A stretch of 56,851 nucleotides of DNA from Acidobacteriota bacterium (GTDB lineage: Bacteria; Acidobacteriota; Terriglobia; UBA7540): contig JAKASG010000010.1 in the NCBI GenBank assembly GCA_021828285.1, forward strand, positions 1-56,851, written 5' to 3'. Within the stretch, counting starts at the first letter, position 1; the number at the start of each line of letters is the position of its first letter. The notes beneath the pieces are model-generated. The model did no database searches and was not told where the DNA came from. It saw only the letters and a list, made by a program, of their open reading frames with translations. Of the stretch, positions 8,043 to 16,437 are shown in pieces. The position numbers were made by a program, and so were the translations under genes.

Positions 8043-9080
8043 ATGCGCAAACATGAAATCCTTTCGACGCCGACCAAGCCGTTCGCGATTGATCGGAGCA
8101 AGAATGTCGCCGCGGCGCTCGAGAAAATGCAGGGCATTTCTTTTCAAGGGCGCAGCCTTGCCGGCGCGTTCCAGGTCTGGAAGCGCATGCTCCGCGACCG
8201 GACGATGATCATGATGGGCATGTCGGGCGCGATGGTGCCGGCGGGAATGCGCCGCCTGGTGGTTTACATGATCAAGAACCGGCTGATTGATTGCCTGGTT
8301 TCGACGGGCGCCAACTTTTTTCACGACTTTCATGAAACGCTCGGCCGGTTCCATTTCCAATCTTCGCCCGGAGTGGATGATGTCGCGCTGCAGGAGCATT
8401 TGATTGACCGCATGTACGACACGCTTGCGGACGAAGAGGAATTCCGTGAAGAAGACGCCTTCATCGGCCGCTTTGCCGCTTCGCTCGATCAATCCCGGCC
8501 CTACACAACACGCGAGTTCCTGAATCTTCTCGGCAAAGAGCTTTCGAAACGGGCTAAAGAAGATGGGATCCTCACCGCAGCCTATAAGGCCTCGATTCCA
8601 CTCTATTGTCCCGCCATCGCGGACTCCTCCATCGGCATTGGAATCGCGGAGAATCGCTACCTCGGCAAGAACCGATTCGTGTTCGACGTCATTGGCGACG
8701 TGCTCGAAACGGCCCGCCTCGCCGGCGAATCGCCCGCGAGCGGCGTCCTCTACTTCGGCGGCGGAACGCCCAAGAACTTCGTTCAGCAGAGCGAAGTCAC
8801 CGCCACGTTCATGCGCAAGGCGACGGAGGGCCACAAATACGCCGTTCAGATCATCACCGACTCCGCGCACTGGGGCGGGCTTTCCGGCTGCACGTTCGAG
8901 GAAGCGCAGAGTTGGGGAAAAATCGCCCACGACGCCAGCATGGTCACCGTTCATTGCGATTCGACCATCGCCATGCCTTTCCTGGTCACCGCAATCTCCG
9001 AGCAGACACGCCTGATTGCCAAGCGACGGAAGCCTCGCTTTGAAATGGGATGTGAGTTAAAATTCAGCTTCAGGGCGTAG
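8043..9080 (+). CDS. Deoxyhypusine-synthase-like enzyme (probable polyamine biosynthesis)
   Basis: The protein has 345 residues with the deoxyhypusine synthase fold: LIDCLVSTGANFFHDFHE, IADSSIGIGIAEN, LYFGGGTPKNF and TDSAHWGGLSGCTF. The catalytic lysine region EAQSWGKIAHDAS is present (about K293), matching the WGK of eukaryotic enzymes, where the lysine carries the aminobutyl imine. Bacteria lack eIF5A, so the acceptor should be a small amine; bacterial members are thought to form homospermidine-like polyamines. Which one is made here is inference. CAGGAG lies 8 nt before the ATG. The upstream arginine decarboxylase would supply agmatine. No agmatinase or agmatine deiminase gene is in the window. 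Confidence 0.8.
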   Translation: MRKHEILSTPTKPFAIDRSKNVAAALEKMQGISFQGRSLAGAFQVWKRMLRDRTMIMMGMSGAMVPAGMRRLVVYMIKNRLIDCLVSTGANFFHDFHETLGRFHFQSSPGVDDVALQEHLIDRMYDTLADEEEFREEDAFIGRFAASLDQSRPYTTREFLNLLGKELSKRAKEDGILTAAYKASIPLYCPAIADSSIGIGIAENRYLGKNRFVFDVIGDVLETARLAGESPASGVLYFGGGTPKNFVQQSEVTATFMRKATEGHKYAVQIITDSAHWGGLSGCTFEEAQSWGKIAHDASMVTVHCDSTIAMPFLVTAISEQTRLIAKRRKPRFEMGCELKFSFRA

Positions 9081-9221
9081 CAAACCTCTGAAAACGACTG
9101 GGGCGCGGTGATCCGTGTCACTCCGGTTGCTTCTGCGAGAGTGCCCCATGACGCCGAAGCATTCTGAATGACAACTCTCCGACGAGCGGACTCCCTTGAA
9201 AGTCAAAAGGAGAAAGCGGCG

Positions 9222-10037
9222 ATGGAACGGTTAATCAAGGCGAAGCAGAACGAGACTTATCAGGCTGTGGTGCCGCCCGGGACATTGCGCTTTCTCGACT
9301 TCGCGCGGCTTCGGCTTGCCAAGGGAAAGAAGCACGCGGCGTCGAGCGAAGGCCGTGAATATCTCATCGACATTTTTTCAGGCGTCGCCGCCGTGCGAGT
9401 CGAGCCGAAATCCGACCCGCCGCGCGTTTTCGAGCGCGCCGGAGGCCGGGCGGACGTATTCTCGGGTCCGCCGGTGATGGTTTATATTCCGCCACAGTGC
9501 AAGTTTGAAGTAACGGCTGTTTCCGATTCGCTCGACGCCGGAATTTTCTCGTCGCAATCGGACGCTACGGCGCCGCCGACGGTTTTCGAAGGCCCCGCCA
9601 TCGTGACGAATCACGCGGGCCGCGATAACTGGCAGCGCACCGTCTATTCCGCGGTCACGGAGTCGTTTCCTGCGGGGCGTCTGCTCTCAGGCGAAACGCT
9701 GAATCCTTCCGGGAATTGGTCCAGTTATCCGCCCCACAAGCACGACCGCAATAATCCGCCGGGTGAGGCGGTGCTCGAGGAAATTTATTTCTTCCGCGTC
9801 AAGCCGGCGCAAGGCTTCGGATTCATTTACACCTACACAGCCCCGGGCGACCCCGATGGGTTCTCGAACGTTTTCGTCGTCCACGACGGCGATACGGTTC
9901 TGTTGCCCAAAGGCTATCATCCGGTGGTTGCGGCGCCTGGCTACGCGCTCCACTACACCTGGACGCTAGCGGGCGAAGAGCGCCGCTACGGCGCCTGGGC
10001 GGACGACCCGCAACACGCGTGGGTCAAGGGACAGTGA
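9222..10037 (+). CDS. iolB: 5-deoxy-glucuronate isomerase (IolB/KduI-like)
   Basis: The protein has 271 residues with the bicupin IolB fold. The metal-binding histidines are in WSSYPPHKHDRNNPP, and the downstream EEIYFFRVKPAQGFGFIYT plus LPKGYHPVVAAPGYALHY complete the second cupin. IolB isomerises 5-deoxy-D-glucuronate in myo-inositol breakdown, but no other iol gene is near, so the physiological substrate may be another sugar acid. I chose the ATG at 9222 because AAAGGAGA lies 9 nt upstream; an ATG at 9168 would add 18 residues without a ribosome binding site. It overlaps the LarA-like gene by 4 nt (GTGA). Confidence 0.82.
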   Translation: MERLIKAKQNETYQAVVPPGTLRFLDFARLRLAKGKKHAASSEGREYLIDIFSGVAAVRVEPKSDPPRVFERAGGRADVFSGPPVMVYIPPQCKFEVTAVSDSLDAGIFSSQSDATAPPTVFEGPAIVTNHAGRDNWQRTVYSAVTESFPAGRLLSGETLNPSGNWSSYPPHKHDRNNPPGEAVLEEIYFFRVKPAQGFGFIYTYTAPGDPDGFSNVFVVHDGDTVLLPKGYHPVVAAPGYALHYTWTLAGEERRYGAWADDPQHAWVKGQ

Positions 10038-11359
10038 CAACGGGCGACCGGCCGGCGAACGCCGAAGAGCGGAGGATCTTTTTCTCTTATCCGGATGTGC
10101 CGCCTCTCGATGTTCCCCTCAAAAATCTCCTCGCCGTTATTGAGCCGAAAGCGTCGCCGAGCACGAGCGCCGTCGAGCCGCTGGTCGAACGGGCGCTCGA
10201 TTCGCCGGCCGGAAGCGAACGGCTGGAACAGCAAATCTCGCCGAACACTCGCGTGCTGTTTCTTGTGGACGACATCACGCGGCAGACGCCCGCAGCGGCC
10301 GTGCTTCCTCCCGTGCTTGCCCGCTTGCGCGCGCGCGGCGTCCCCGCTTGCAACATCCGATTCCTCATCGCCGCCGGCACGCACGCTCGCATGACCCGCG
10401 AAGAGCTTGAGCGAAAGCTGGGCGCATCGGTTCTGAATGATTATGAAGTTCGCATTCACCATTGGCGCGAAGAATCCGAGCTCCATGAGATTGGCAAGAC
10501 TTCGGATGGAACGCCGATCCGCATGAATCGGCTGCTGGGCGAGGCGGACTTCGTCATCGGCATCGGGCAAATCGTCCCGCATCGCGTGATGGGCTTTACG
10601 GGCGGAGCGACCATCGTGCAGCCGGGTGTTTCCGGTCCGGAAATCACCGGCTACACGCATTGGAAAAGCGCGCTATTTCCGGGCGCTGAAATCCTGGGTC
10701 ATGCGGAAAATTCCGTCCGTCAGGAAGTCGAGCAAATCGCTCGCGAGGCGGGATTGCGCTTCATTATCAACGTGGTCATGGACGCGAAGACGAATGTGAT
10801 GGAGGTGGTGGCGGGAGATCCCGTCCAGGCACATCGCAAAGGCGCGGCGGCCTCACGCGAGATTTACGGAGTTCGTCAGCCTCGATTCGCCGACATCGTT
10901 GTGGTCGAATCCTTTCCGGCCGATTTCGATTTGTGGCAGGCGGCCAAGGGAATTTATTCCTCGGAGCTTGCCGTGCGCGAAGGAGGGGTCGTCATTCTAA
11001 TTACTCCGTGTCCTCACGGTGTTGCCGAAGAGCATCCGGAAGTCGAGCGTCTGGGATATCATGGCCTCGAAGAGGTGAAGCAATTAGTTGCGCGGAAGGA
11101 AATCCGCGATCTCGTGGCGGCAGCGCATCTGGCGCACGTGGGCCGCGTAACGCACGATCGAGCGCGCGCAATCATGGTTTCGCCCGGCATCCCGCCGGAG
11201 ATTCAGCGCCGGATTGGGTTTGAATCCGCCTCGACGCCGCAAGCGGCGCTTGAAAGAGCGCTGGCGCTCGCGGGCTCGAAAGCGCAAATCGCGGTGCTAC
11301 GGCACGGCGGCGATGTGTTGCCGCTTGTTCCTGAGAATGCGCGTCCCGCAGTCGCCTGA
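10034..11359 (+). CDS. LarA-family nickel-pincer racemase/epimerase homolog lacking the tethering lysine
   Basis: The protein has 441 residues and belongs to the lactate racemase (DUF2088) superfamily, which uses the nickel-pincer nucleotide to racemise or epimerise 2-hydroxy acids. VDDITR (78-83), GTH (H117), the nickel-binding histidine in QIVPHRVMG (H183) and the second one in GYTHWK (H209) are all present. Their spacing matches Lactiplantibacillus LarA, where I recall H108, H174 and H200. The position of the cofactor-linking lysine (ten residues after H183) is threonine: GGATIVQPG instead of the usual GGxK. Translation probably starts at GTG 10034, overlapping the iolB stop. Position between an IolB-like isomerase and an MFS carrier suggests a sugar-acid substrate rather than lactate. 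Confidence 0.82.
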   Translation: MTTGDRPANAEERRIFFSYPDVPPLDVPLKNLLAVIEPKASPSTSAVEPLVERALDSPAGSERLEQQISPNTRVLFLVDDITRQTPAAAVLPPVLARLRARGVPACNIRFLIAAGTHARMTREELERKLGASVLNDYEVRIHHWREESELHEIGKTSDGTPIRMNRLLGEADFVIGIGQIVPHRVMGFTGGATIVQPGVSGPEITGYTHWKSALFPGAEILGHAENSVRQEVEQIAREAGLRFIINVVMDAKTNVMEVVAGDPVQAHRKGAAASREIYGVRQPRFADIVVVESFPADFDLWQAAKGIYSSELAVREGGVVILITPCPHGVAEEHPEVERLGYHGLEEVKQLVARKEIRDLVAAAHLAHVGRVTHDRARAIMVSPGIPPEIQRRIGFESASTPQAALERALALAGSKAQIAVLRHGGDVLPLVPENARPAVA

Positions 11360-11369
11360 CCGAACCGAT

Positions 11370-12665
11370 ATGGATGAGACCTCCGTTCCTGCCGCCACTC
11401 GCCCCCGCCCCGTTGCCGGGTTCCGCTGGTATATCTGCGGTCTCCTTTTTCTCGCCACAACGATCGCCTACGTGGACCGCGGCGTCATCGCCTACCTCGA
11501 AAAATTCCTCGAAACGACAATCGGTTGGAACAGCATTCAATACGGGTATATGACGGCGGGATTTCAGGTGGCCTATGCCATCGGCCTGGTTTCCGCCGGC
11601 CATTTCACAGACGTATTGGGCACGCGCAAAGGCTTCGCTATCGCGATCACCCTGTGGAGCTTTGCCGCGATGCTTCCCGGCGCGGCGCATTCGGCGCTGG
11701 CTTTCGGCGTGGCACTCTTCATTCTGGGGCTCGGCGAATCGGCCAATTTCCCGGCTTGCATCAAGACGGTTGCTGAATGGTTTCCCAAGAGCGAGCGCGC
11801 TCTCGCCACGGGCATATTCAATTCCGGCTCGAACGTCGGCACCATTATCGTTCCGCTGGTCGTGCCCGTTCTCACCCTGACGTTTGGCTGGCGCTGGGCA
11901 TTTGTCGCCACGGGCGCCACGGGGCTGCTTTGGCTTGTGCTTTGGCTGTGGCTATACGCCAAACCGGAAGAGCATCGCTCGGTATCGCTCAGGGAACTGG
12001 CTTATATTCAGAGCGAGCGCGAAGAGAGGGTTGCGTCGGTCCCATGGCGCCGGCTTATTCCTAAGCGCGAGACTTGGGCGTTTTCGATCGGCAAGTTCCT
12101 GACGGACCCCGTCTGGTGGTTTTATCTGTTCTGGCTGCCGAGGTATTTGCAGGGAACTTTTCATTTGAGCCTGACGCAGGCGGAAGCGCCGGTGGTTGGC
12201 GTTTATGTGATTTCGATTGCCGGAAGCCTCGGCGGAGGATGGATTCCGGCGGCGTTCCTCAAGCGCGGGCGCACCGTGAATTTTTCGCGCAAGACGGCGA
12301 TGCTGATCTGCGCGCTCGCCGTCCTGCCGATTCTTCTCGCGCCCTATCTCCATCACGTTTGGCTTGTGGTCGGGCTGGTTGGTCTCGCCGCCGCCGCGCA
12401 TCAAGGGTGGTCGGCGAACATTTTCACAATTCCCTCGGACACGTTTCCGAAAGCGGCCGTCGCAAGCGTCGTCGGCTTTGGCGGGATGTTCGGCGCCATC
12501 GGCGGCGCGCTGCTCCAGGTAGCGACAGGCTACATCGTAAAAGCCACGCATAGCTATGTGCCGCTTTTCATCTTCGCCGCTTCCGCTTATCTCCTGGCGT
12601 TGCTCATCATCCATCTTCTCACCCCTCGTTTGGAACCCGCAAAACTCGCGGCCGCACACTCCTAG
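11370..12665 (+). CDS. MFS transporter, ACS (anion:cation symporter, hexuronate-like) family
   Basis: The protein has 431 residues with about 12 hydrophobic segments. The N-terminus RWYICGLLFLATTIAYVDRG and the motif GHFTDVLGTRKG (loop 2-3) mark the ACS family that carries hexuronates, galactonate and similar organic anions. LGLGESANFPACIKTVAEWFP is the conserved helix-4/5 region of that family. The ATG at 11370 lies 10 nt after the LarA-like stop, so it is most likely co-transcribed with the IolB-like and LarA-like genes and supplies their substrate. The actual ligand is unknown. Confidence 0.85.
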   Translation: MDETSVPAATRPRPVAGFRWYICGLLFLATTIAYVDRGVIAYLEKFLETTIGWNSIQYGYMTAGFQVAYAIGLVSAGHFTDVLGTRKGFAIAITLWSFAAMLPGAAHSALAFGVALFILGLGESANFPACIKTVAEWFPKSERALATGIFNSGSNVGTIIVPLVVPVLTLTFGWRWAFVATGATGLLWLVLWLWLYAKPEEHRSVSLRELAYIQSEREERVASVPWRRLIPKRETWAFSIGKFLTDPVWWFYLFWLPRYLQGTFHLSLTQAEAPVVGVYVISIAGSLGGGWIPAAFLKRGRTVNFSRKTAMLICALAVLPILLAPYLHHVWLVVGLVGLAAAAHQGWSANIFTIPSDTFPKAAVASVVGFGGMFGAIGGALLQVATGYIVKATHSYVPLFIFAASAYLLALLIIHLLTPRLEPAKLAAAHS

Positions 12666-12739
12666 TCTTCGATTGTCCGCTCGCACCGGCATGAAGGGAG
12701 TCATGCTACAATCGCAACCAGCCGCACAGGGGGTTCGCA

Positions 12740-13087
12740 ATGCTTGTGACAACCATCGAGAAAGTTGACGGTTACCGGACGGCAAAGGTGCTCGGCCATG
12801 TTTACGGCGTCGTGGTTCGCAGCAGAAGTCTGGTAGGAAACATTGCGGCCTCTTTCCGCTCGCTTGCGGGCGGCGAGATCGAGCAGTATACGCGCCTGGT
12901 TGAGGACACGCGCCGCCATGCCATTGACCGAATGGTCGAAAATGCCCGCCTGATGGGCGCGAACGCTGTCGTCATGATGCGCTTTGACTCTTCGGAATTC
13001 GCGCAGATGATGTCTGAGGTGGTTGCATATGGGACCGCGGTTGTGCTCGAGCCGATTGCGCAGAGTTCCGCCGACCGCCAGGGTTAG
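12740..13087 (+). CDS. YbjQ family (UPF0145) protein
   Basis: This 115-residue protein is a full-length YbjQ/UPF0145 (putative heavy-metal-binding) domain. Visible family features are the start VTTIEKVDGYR, GVVVRSRSLVGNIAASFRSLAGGEI, and the helix DRMVENARLMGANAVVMMRFDSS, ending with AYGTAVVLEP. The family forms pentameric rings, and its function is not firmly established. It begins 75 bp after the MFS gene and is followed 6 nt later by a single-helix protein gene, with which it is probably co-transcribed. Confidence 0.85.
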   Translation: MLVTTIEKVDGYRTAKVLGHVYGVVVRSRSLVGNIAASFRSLAGGEIEQYTRLVEDTRRHAIDRMVENARLMGANAVVMMRFDSSEFAQMMSEVVAYGTAVVLEPIAQSSADRQG

Positions 13088-13093
13088 AGAGCC

Positions 13094-13309
13094 ATGTTCA
13101 TCATCTCCGTGGCATTTCTTGCATTGATTGTGGTGCTTTACTTCATGTTTGACCGCGAGCGTTACCGCGGGAAAAGGGATAAGCACGGTGTTCGCCCGAC
13201 GGATGAGGTTTTTCGGGATCCGGGAACCGGAAAACTGATGCGCGTTCACGAAAATCCCGAGACGGGCGAGCGTGAATACCGGCCTGAAGAGCCTTCCGGC
13301 GACAATTAA
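13094..13309 (+). CDS. Small single-helix membrane protein, unknown function
   Basis: The protein has 71 residues. Residues 2-18 (FIISVAFLALIVVLYFM) form one membrane segment, and the rest is charged and hydrophilic, with the PTDEVFRDPGTGKLMRV stretch resembling a short tether. I do not recognise a family. It follows the YbjQ gene by 6 nt, so it may be a membrane partner of YbjQ. Real coding is supported by the spacing and by the good membrane segment. Confidence 0.6.
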   Translation: MFIISVAFLALIVVLYFMFDRERYRGKRDKHGVRPTDEVFRDPGTGKLMRVHENPETGEREYRPEEPSGDN

Positions 13310-13333
13310 GGCCGGGTGATTCCGCGCGGCCTT
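13308..13333. terminator. Possible bidirectional terminator
   Basis: AAGGCCG (13308-13314) pairs perfectly with CGGCCTT (13327-13333) around a 12-nt loop, overlapping the stop codon of the small membrane protein. It lies between two convergent genes and carries A and T residues at the outer ends, so it could act in both directions. The T-tract is short (TTTGCC). Confidence 0.4.
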
Positions 13334-13338
13334 TGCCT

Positions 13339-13971
13339 TCACCTGGACGAGCGCGAGTTTCGGCGGCGCGGGTGAAACGTCTTCTGCTTTTCCAGCATGG
13401 CTACGCAGTCTTGAATTTTCCTCACTCTCGCTTCGGGCTTCTTCGCCGTCTGGATCCTCCAGAGAATCGCGTAGCGATTGGCTGAGTCGAGCGTCTTGAA
13501 GAACGCGTTCGCGCGCGGACTCGCGTCGAGCGCCTTTTTCAAGTCGGGAGGCACGGTCGCGGTCTTTGGCGAGTCATAGGCTTTTTCCCATTGTCCGTTC
13601 TGCTTCGCGCGCTCGATGGCCGCGAGGCCCGCGGGTTTCATCTTGCCTTTGCGGATTAGCGCGATCGCGCGATCGCGGTTGATCTTTGACCAGATGCTGC
13701 CGTCCGATCGCGGCAGAAACCGCGAGAGCCATGTGCTTTCCGTCTCGCCCCTCGCTTGTCCCGTGATCCATCCATAACACAAGGCCATGTCGAGAGCGTC
13801 GCTGAAGGACACCGATTTCACGCCCGAGCCTTTCTTTGCAAGCCGCAGCCAGACCCCTTGCGATATGTCGAAGTTCTTTCGAAGCCAATTCGCCCAACTC
13901 GCCTCGCTTGCAAAGGCGAGGATGGGGTTGCTATTCGCCGCTTTCTCCTTCATTCGATTCCCCATTGGCAT
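13339..13971 (-). CDS. YdeI/OmpD-associated family protein
   Basis: The protein has up to 210 residues. The family pattern is clear: FASEASWANWLRKN, VWLRLAKKGSGVKSVSFSDALDMALCYGWITGQ, STWLSRFLPRSDGSIWSKINRDRAIALI, then the C-terminal DUF1905-like tail VPPDLKKALDASPRANAFFKTLD. Members are sometimes named bacteriocin-protection proteins, but the molecular role is unclear. An in-frame ATG six codons in (13953), preceded by GGGGA, could be the true start. It is convergent with the YbjQ pair and divergent from the second MFS gene. Confidence 0.8.
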   Translation of the reverse strand: MPMGNRMKEKAANSNPILAFASEASWANWLRKNFDISQGVWLRLAKKGSGVKSVSFSDALDMALCYGWITGQARGETESTWLSRFLPRSDGSIWSKINRDRAIALIRKGKMKPAGLAAIERAKQNGQWEKAYDSPKTATVPPDLKKALDASPRANAFFKTLDSANRYAILWRIQTAKKPEARVRKIQDCVAMLEKQKTFHPRRRNSRSSR

Positions 13972-14130
13972 TTTGCACGCTCATCGTCCATTTAGAATAA
14001 CGTTCGCAGCCGGGACTGACAACGCGGTAGGAACTCTCGCGCGGTGGGAACTCTCTGCATTTTCGGGTATCCTTCCGCAAGCTCCGTGGCGAGGGCGAAT
14101 GGAGCTATTCGAATTGCAGGTTCAGATTCG

Positions 14131-15402
14131 ATGAATTACGGAAGCGCAAATCCGGGAGCGGACGCAGTGACGAACTCGAGGCGCTGGGCGGTTGTCTCGC
14201 TCCTGTTCGTCGCTTCAATCATCAATTATTTTGATCGCGCCACGATTTCTTTTGCGCTTCCGCTCATTTCGAACGATTTCCATCTCGGCCCCGCGAGCGA
14301 AGGCATTCTGCTCTCCGCATTTTTCTGGTCGTACACGCTCATGCAGTTGCCGATTGGCGCGATGGCCGATCATCTGGATTTGCTGTGGGTTTATGCCGGA
14401 ACCTTCGCAATCTGGTCATTGGCTCAAGGGCTGACGGGTCTTGCGGCCAGCCTCACCGCTCTCATCCTCTTGCGAATGGCGCTCGGCGTCGGCGAATCGG
14501 TTTATCTACCGGGCGGCACCAAAATCGTCAGCCTGCTCTATGAGGCGGACGAGCGCGGCGCTCCTTCGGGTTTTTTCGATTTCGGCACGCGCGTCGGAAT
14601 TGCAGCGGGCGGCCTCGTCATGCCGTGGCTGGTCGCACGTTTCGGCTGGCGCCCGGCTTTTGTGGGAATCGGCGTGTTCGCGCTCCTCTGGCTCATTCCC
14701 TGGTTTGCGGTCTTCCCGGCCCGTGCCGTGCGCGCGCGCGCCCGCGCCGCGCGCGCTCCCGTTTTGCCGGGAGCGGGTCTCGGCCGCATCGTGCATTTCA
14801 ACCGCAACCTGCTCGGCATCTGCCTGGGATTTTTCTGCTTCGATTACTTCTGGTATCTGATGGTGACCTGGCTGCCTGACTATCTCTATCAGGAACGGCA
14901 TCTCGGCATCGTCAAAGCGGGACTTTACGCCGCGCTGCCTTACGCTGTTTTTGGAATCTCCGAACCCATCGGCGGATGGATCGCCGACCGCTTGATTCGC
15001 CGCGGCTGGGATGAGACGCGCACGCGGAAGGGAATTGTGACCATTGGTTTTCTCTTCGGTTTACTCATCATTCCCGCAGCGCGAGTGGCAACCGCGGGCG
15101 CGGCGATCGCGCTCATCGTGGGCTCGGGTCTGGTCGGCCTCGCGACAGCCAACTTGATCGTCATCCTGCAGAGCTGTGCGCCGCCGGGCGAGGTCGGATT
15201 GTGGACCGGCTTCGAAAATTTCTTTGGCAACATCGGCGGCATTCTCGCCCCGCTCGTCACCGGATTGCTCATCAAGTGGACCGGATCATTCCTGCCCGCG
15301 TTCATCCTCGGCCCCGCGATTTTGCTCAGCGGGTTGATTTCCTACTGGTTCATCGTCGGCCGGCTCGAGCCGACTGCAAATCCGTCGCGAGAAAGGGCTT
15401 GA
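14131..15402 (+). CDS. MFS transporter, ACS-like family
   Basis: The protein has 423 residues with about 12 membrane segments. RWAVVSLLFVASIINYFDRATISFALPLI is the characteristic first helix of ACS-family carriers, and LGVGESVYLPGGTKIVSLLYEADERG the helix-4/5 region. Between helices 6 and 7 is a basic cytoplasmic loop rich in Arg and Ala (RAVRARARAARAP). The ATG at 14131 follows the family start; upstream codons in this frame look non-coding. It stands alone, so no substrate can be inferred. The restriction-modification module begins 40 bp downstream. Confidence 0.83.
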   Translation: MNYGSANPGADAVTNSRRWAVVSLLFVASIINYFDRATISFALPLISNDFHLGPASEGILLSAFFWSYTLMQLPIGAMADHLDLLWVYAGTFAIWSLAQGLTGLAASLTALILLRMALGVGESVYLPGGTKIVSLLYEADERGAPSGFFDFGTRVGIAAGGLVMPWLVARFGWRPAFVGIGVFALLWLIPWFAVFPARAVRARARAARAPVLPGAGLGRIVHFNRNLLGICLGFFCFDYFWYLMVTWLPDYLYQERHLGIVKAGLYAALPYAVFGISEPIGGWIADRLIRRGWDETRTRKGIVTIGFLFGLLIIPAARVATAGAAIALIVGSGLVGLATANLIVILQSCAPPGEVGLWTGFENFFGNIGGILAPLVTGLLIKWTGSFLPAFILGPAILLSGLISYWFIVGRLEPTANPSRERA

Positions 15403-15431
15403 CATCAATACGTATATCTGGATACTATAGT
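15399..15431 (+). promoter_or_regulatory. Promoter of the DNA methyltransferase gene with two palindromes
   Basis: TTGACA (15399-15404) and TACTAT (15423-15428) are 18 bp apart and close to consensus. Transcription would start near 15435, so the ATG at 15442 would have almost no leader. Two 8-bp palindromes overlap the promoter: ATACGTAT (15408-15415) in the spacer and ACTATAGT (15424-15431) on the -10 element, with centres 16 bp apart. They are candidate binding sites for the downstream HTH protein or for the methyltransferase itself. Confidence 0.6.
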
Positions 15432-15441
15432 GTTCAGCAAT

Positions 15442-16437
15442 ATGGCGACGCCCGTACCCATCAGTCAAACCGCCGGAAGTGGCTTCCTCGCCGCCAACGA
15501 GATCTATCAGGGGGACTGCCGACGACTTATCCCGCGGGTCGAAGGGGAAAGCATTGCGTGCAGCCTTTGGTCTCCGCCGTATTTTGTCGGCAAGCAGTAC
15601 GAGGCCTACCTCGATACGTTCGACGACTGGCAGGAACTGATCGGTGAGGTGATCCGGCTGCACATTGACATAATCAGGCCGGGCGGATTTCTCATCATCA
15701 ATATCGCGGACATTTTGTGCTTTTACGACCCGCAGATGCCGAAGATCCAAGCTGAAAACGTTGACCGCCGGAAATCCAAGGTGACTCGCGACGACGTCCT
15801 CAGAGTGAAGGAGGGATACCCTCACCTCAGCCGATACGAACTCGCTAAAGTGCTGGGTTGTAGCGAGCAGACTGTTGATCGCCGGCTCAACGGCAACAAC
15901 ATTCGCGGGGGCAAATACGCCACGCAAACCCGCGTGAAGATTGTGGGGGGTCTGGTCGAGGAATGGGCATTGAACGCTGGATTCTACCTGTACGACCGCC
16001 GCGTTTGGGTCAAGGACCCTGCGTGGGCGAATAGCAACTGGACGACGCTGTCGTATCGTTCCGTGGATGAATTCGAGCACCTATACATATTCTGGAAGCC
16101 GGGGATCACAACCATACGCCGTGACAAGCTGACACCGCAACAGTGGGCGGATTGGGGTTCCCGGGCGGTGTGGCACATTCCCTCCGTGCGGGCCAACGAC
16201 GACCACGAGGCCAAATTCCCGCTTGAGCTTCCTCGACGCTTAATCCAGCTCTTCACCGAGCGGAACGATATTGTGTTGGACCCCTTCATCGGCAGCGGGA
16301 CGACCGCCGAGGCGGCCATTGTCGAAGGGCGTCGCTACGTGGGTATCGAGCTGTCGCCCGAATATGCAGCACTTGCGCGGAAGCGAATAAAGGACGCGCT
16401 CAGTCGTCCCACACAAATAGCTCTTCCGGTTCGATAG
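15442..16437 (+). CDS. Type II DNA methyltransferase (N4-cytosine type, beta class)
   Basis: The protein has 331 residues. Motif IV SPPY (44-47) precedes motif I DPFIGSGTT (about 280-288), the order of beta-class amino-methyltransferases; SPPY is typical of N4-cytosine enzymes. Between them, in the position of the target-recognition region, is a helix-turn-helix-like segment SRYELAKVLGCSEQTVDRRL (about 130-149). Motifs X and III follow the usual pattern (VGIELSPEYAALARKRI). The convergent neighbour resembles SfiI, so the target is probably GGCCNNNNNGGCC or a relative, which is inference. A GTG at 15430 is an alternative start. The last 38 bp overlap the endonuclease gene tail to tail. Confidence 0.87.
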   Translation: MATPVPISQTAGSGFLAANEIYQGDCRRLIPRVEGESIACSLWSPPYFVGKQYEAYLDTFDDWQELIGEVIRLHIDIIRPGGFLIINIADILCFYDPQMPKIQAENVDRRKSKVTRDDVLRVKEGYPHLSRYELAKVLGCSEQTVDRRLNGNNIRGGKYATQTRVKIVGGLVEEWALNAGFYLYDRRVWVKDPAWANSNWTTLSYRSVDEFEHLYIFWKPGITTIRRDKLTPQQWADWGSRAVWHIPSVRANDDHEAKFPLELPRRLIQLFTERNDIVLDPFIGSGTTAEAAIVEGRRYVGIELSPEYAALARKRIKDALSRPTQIALPVR

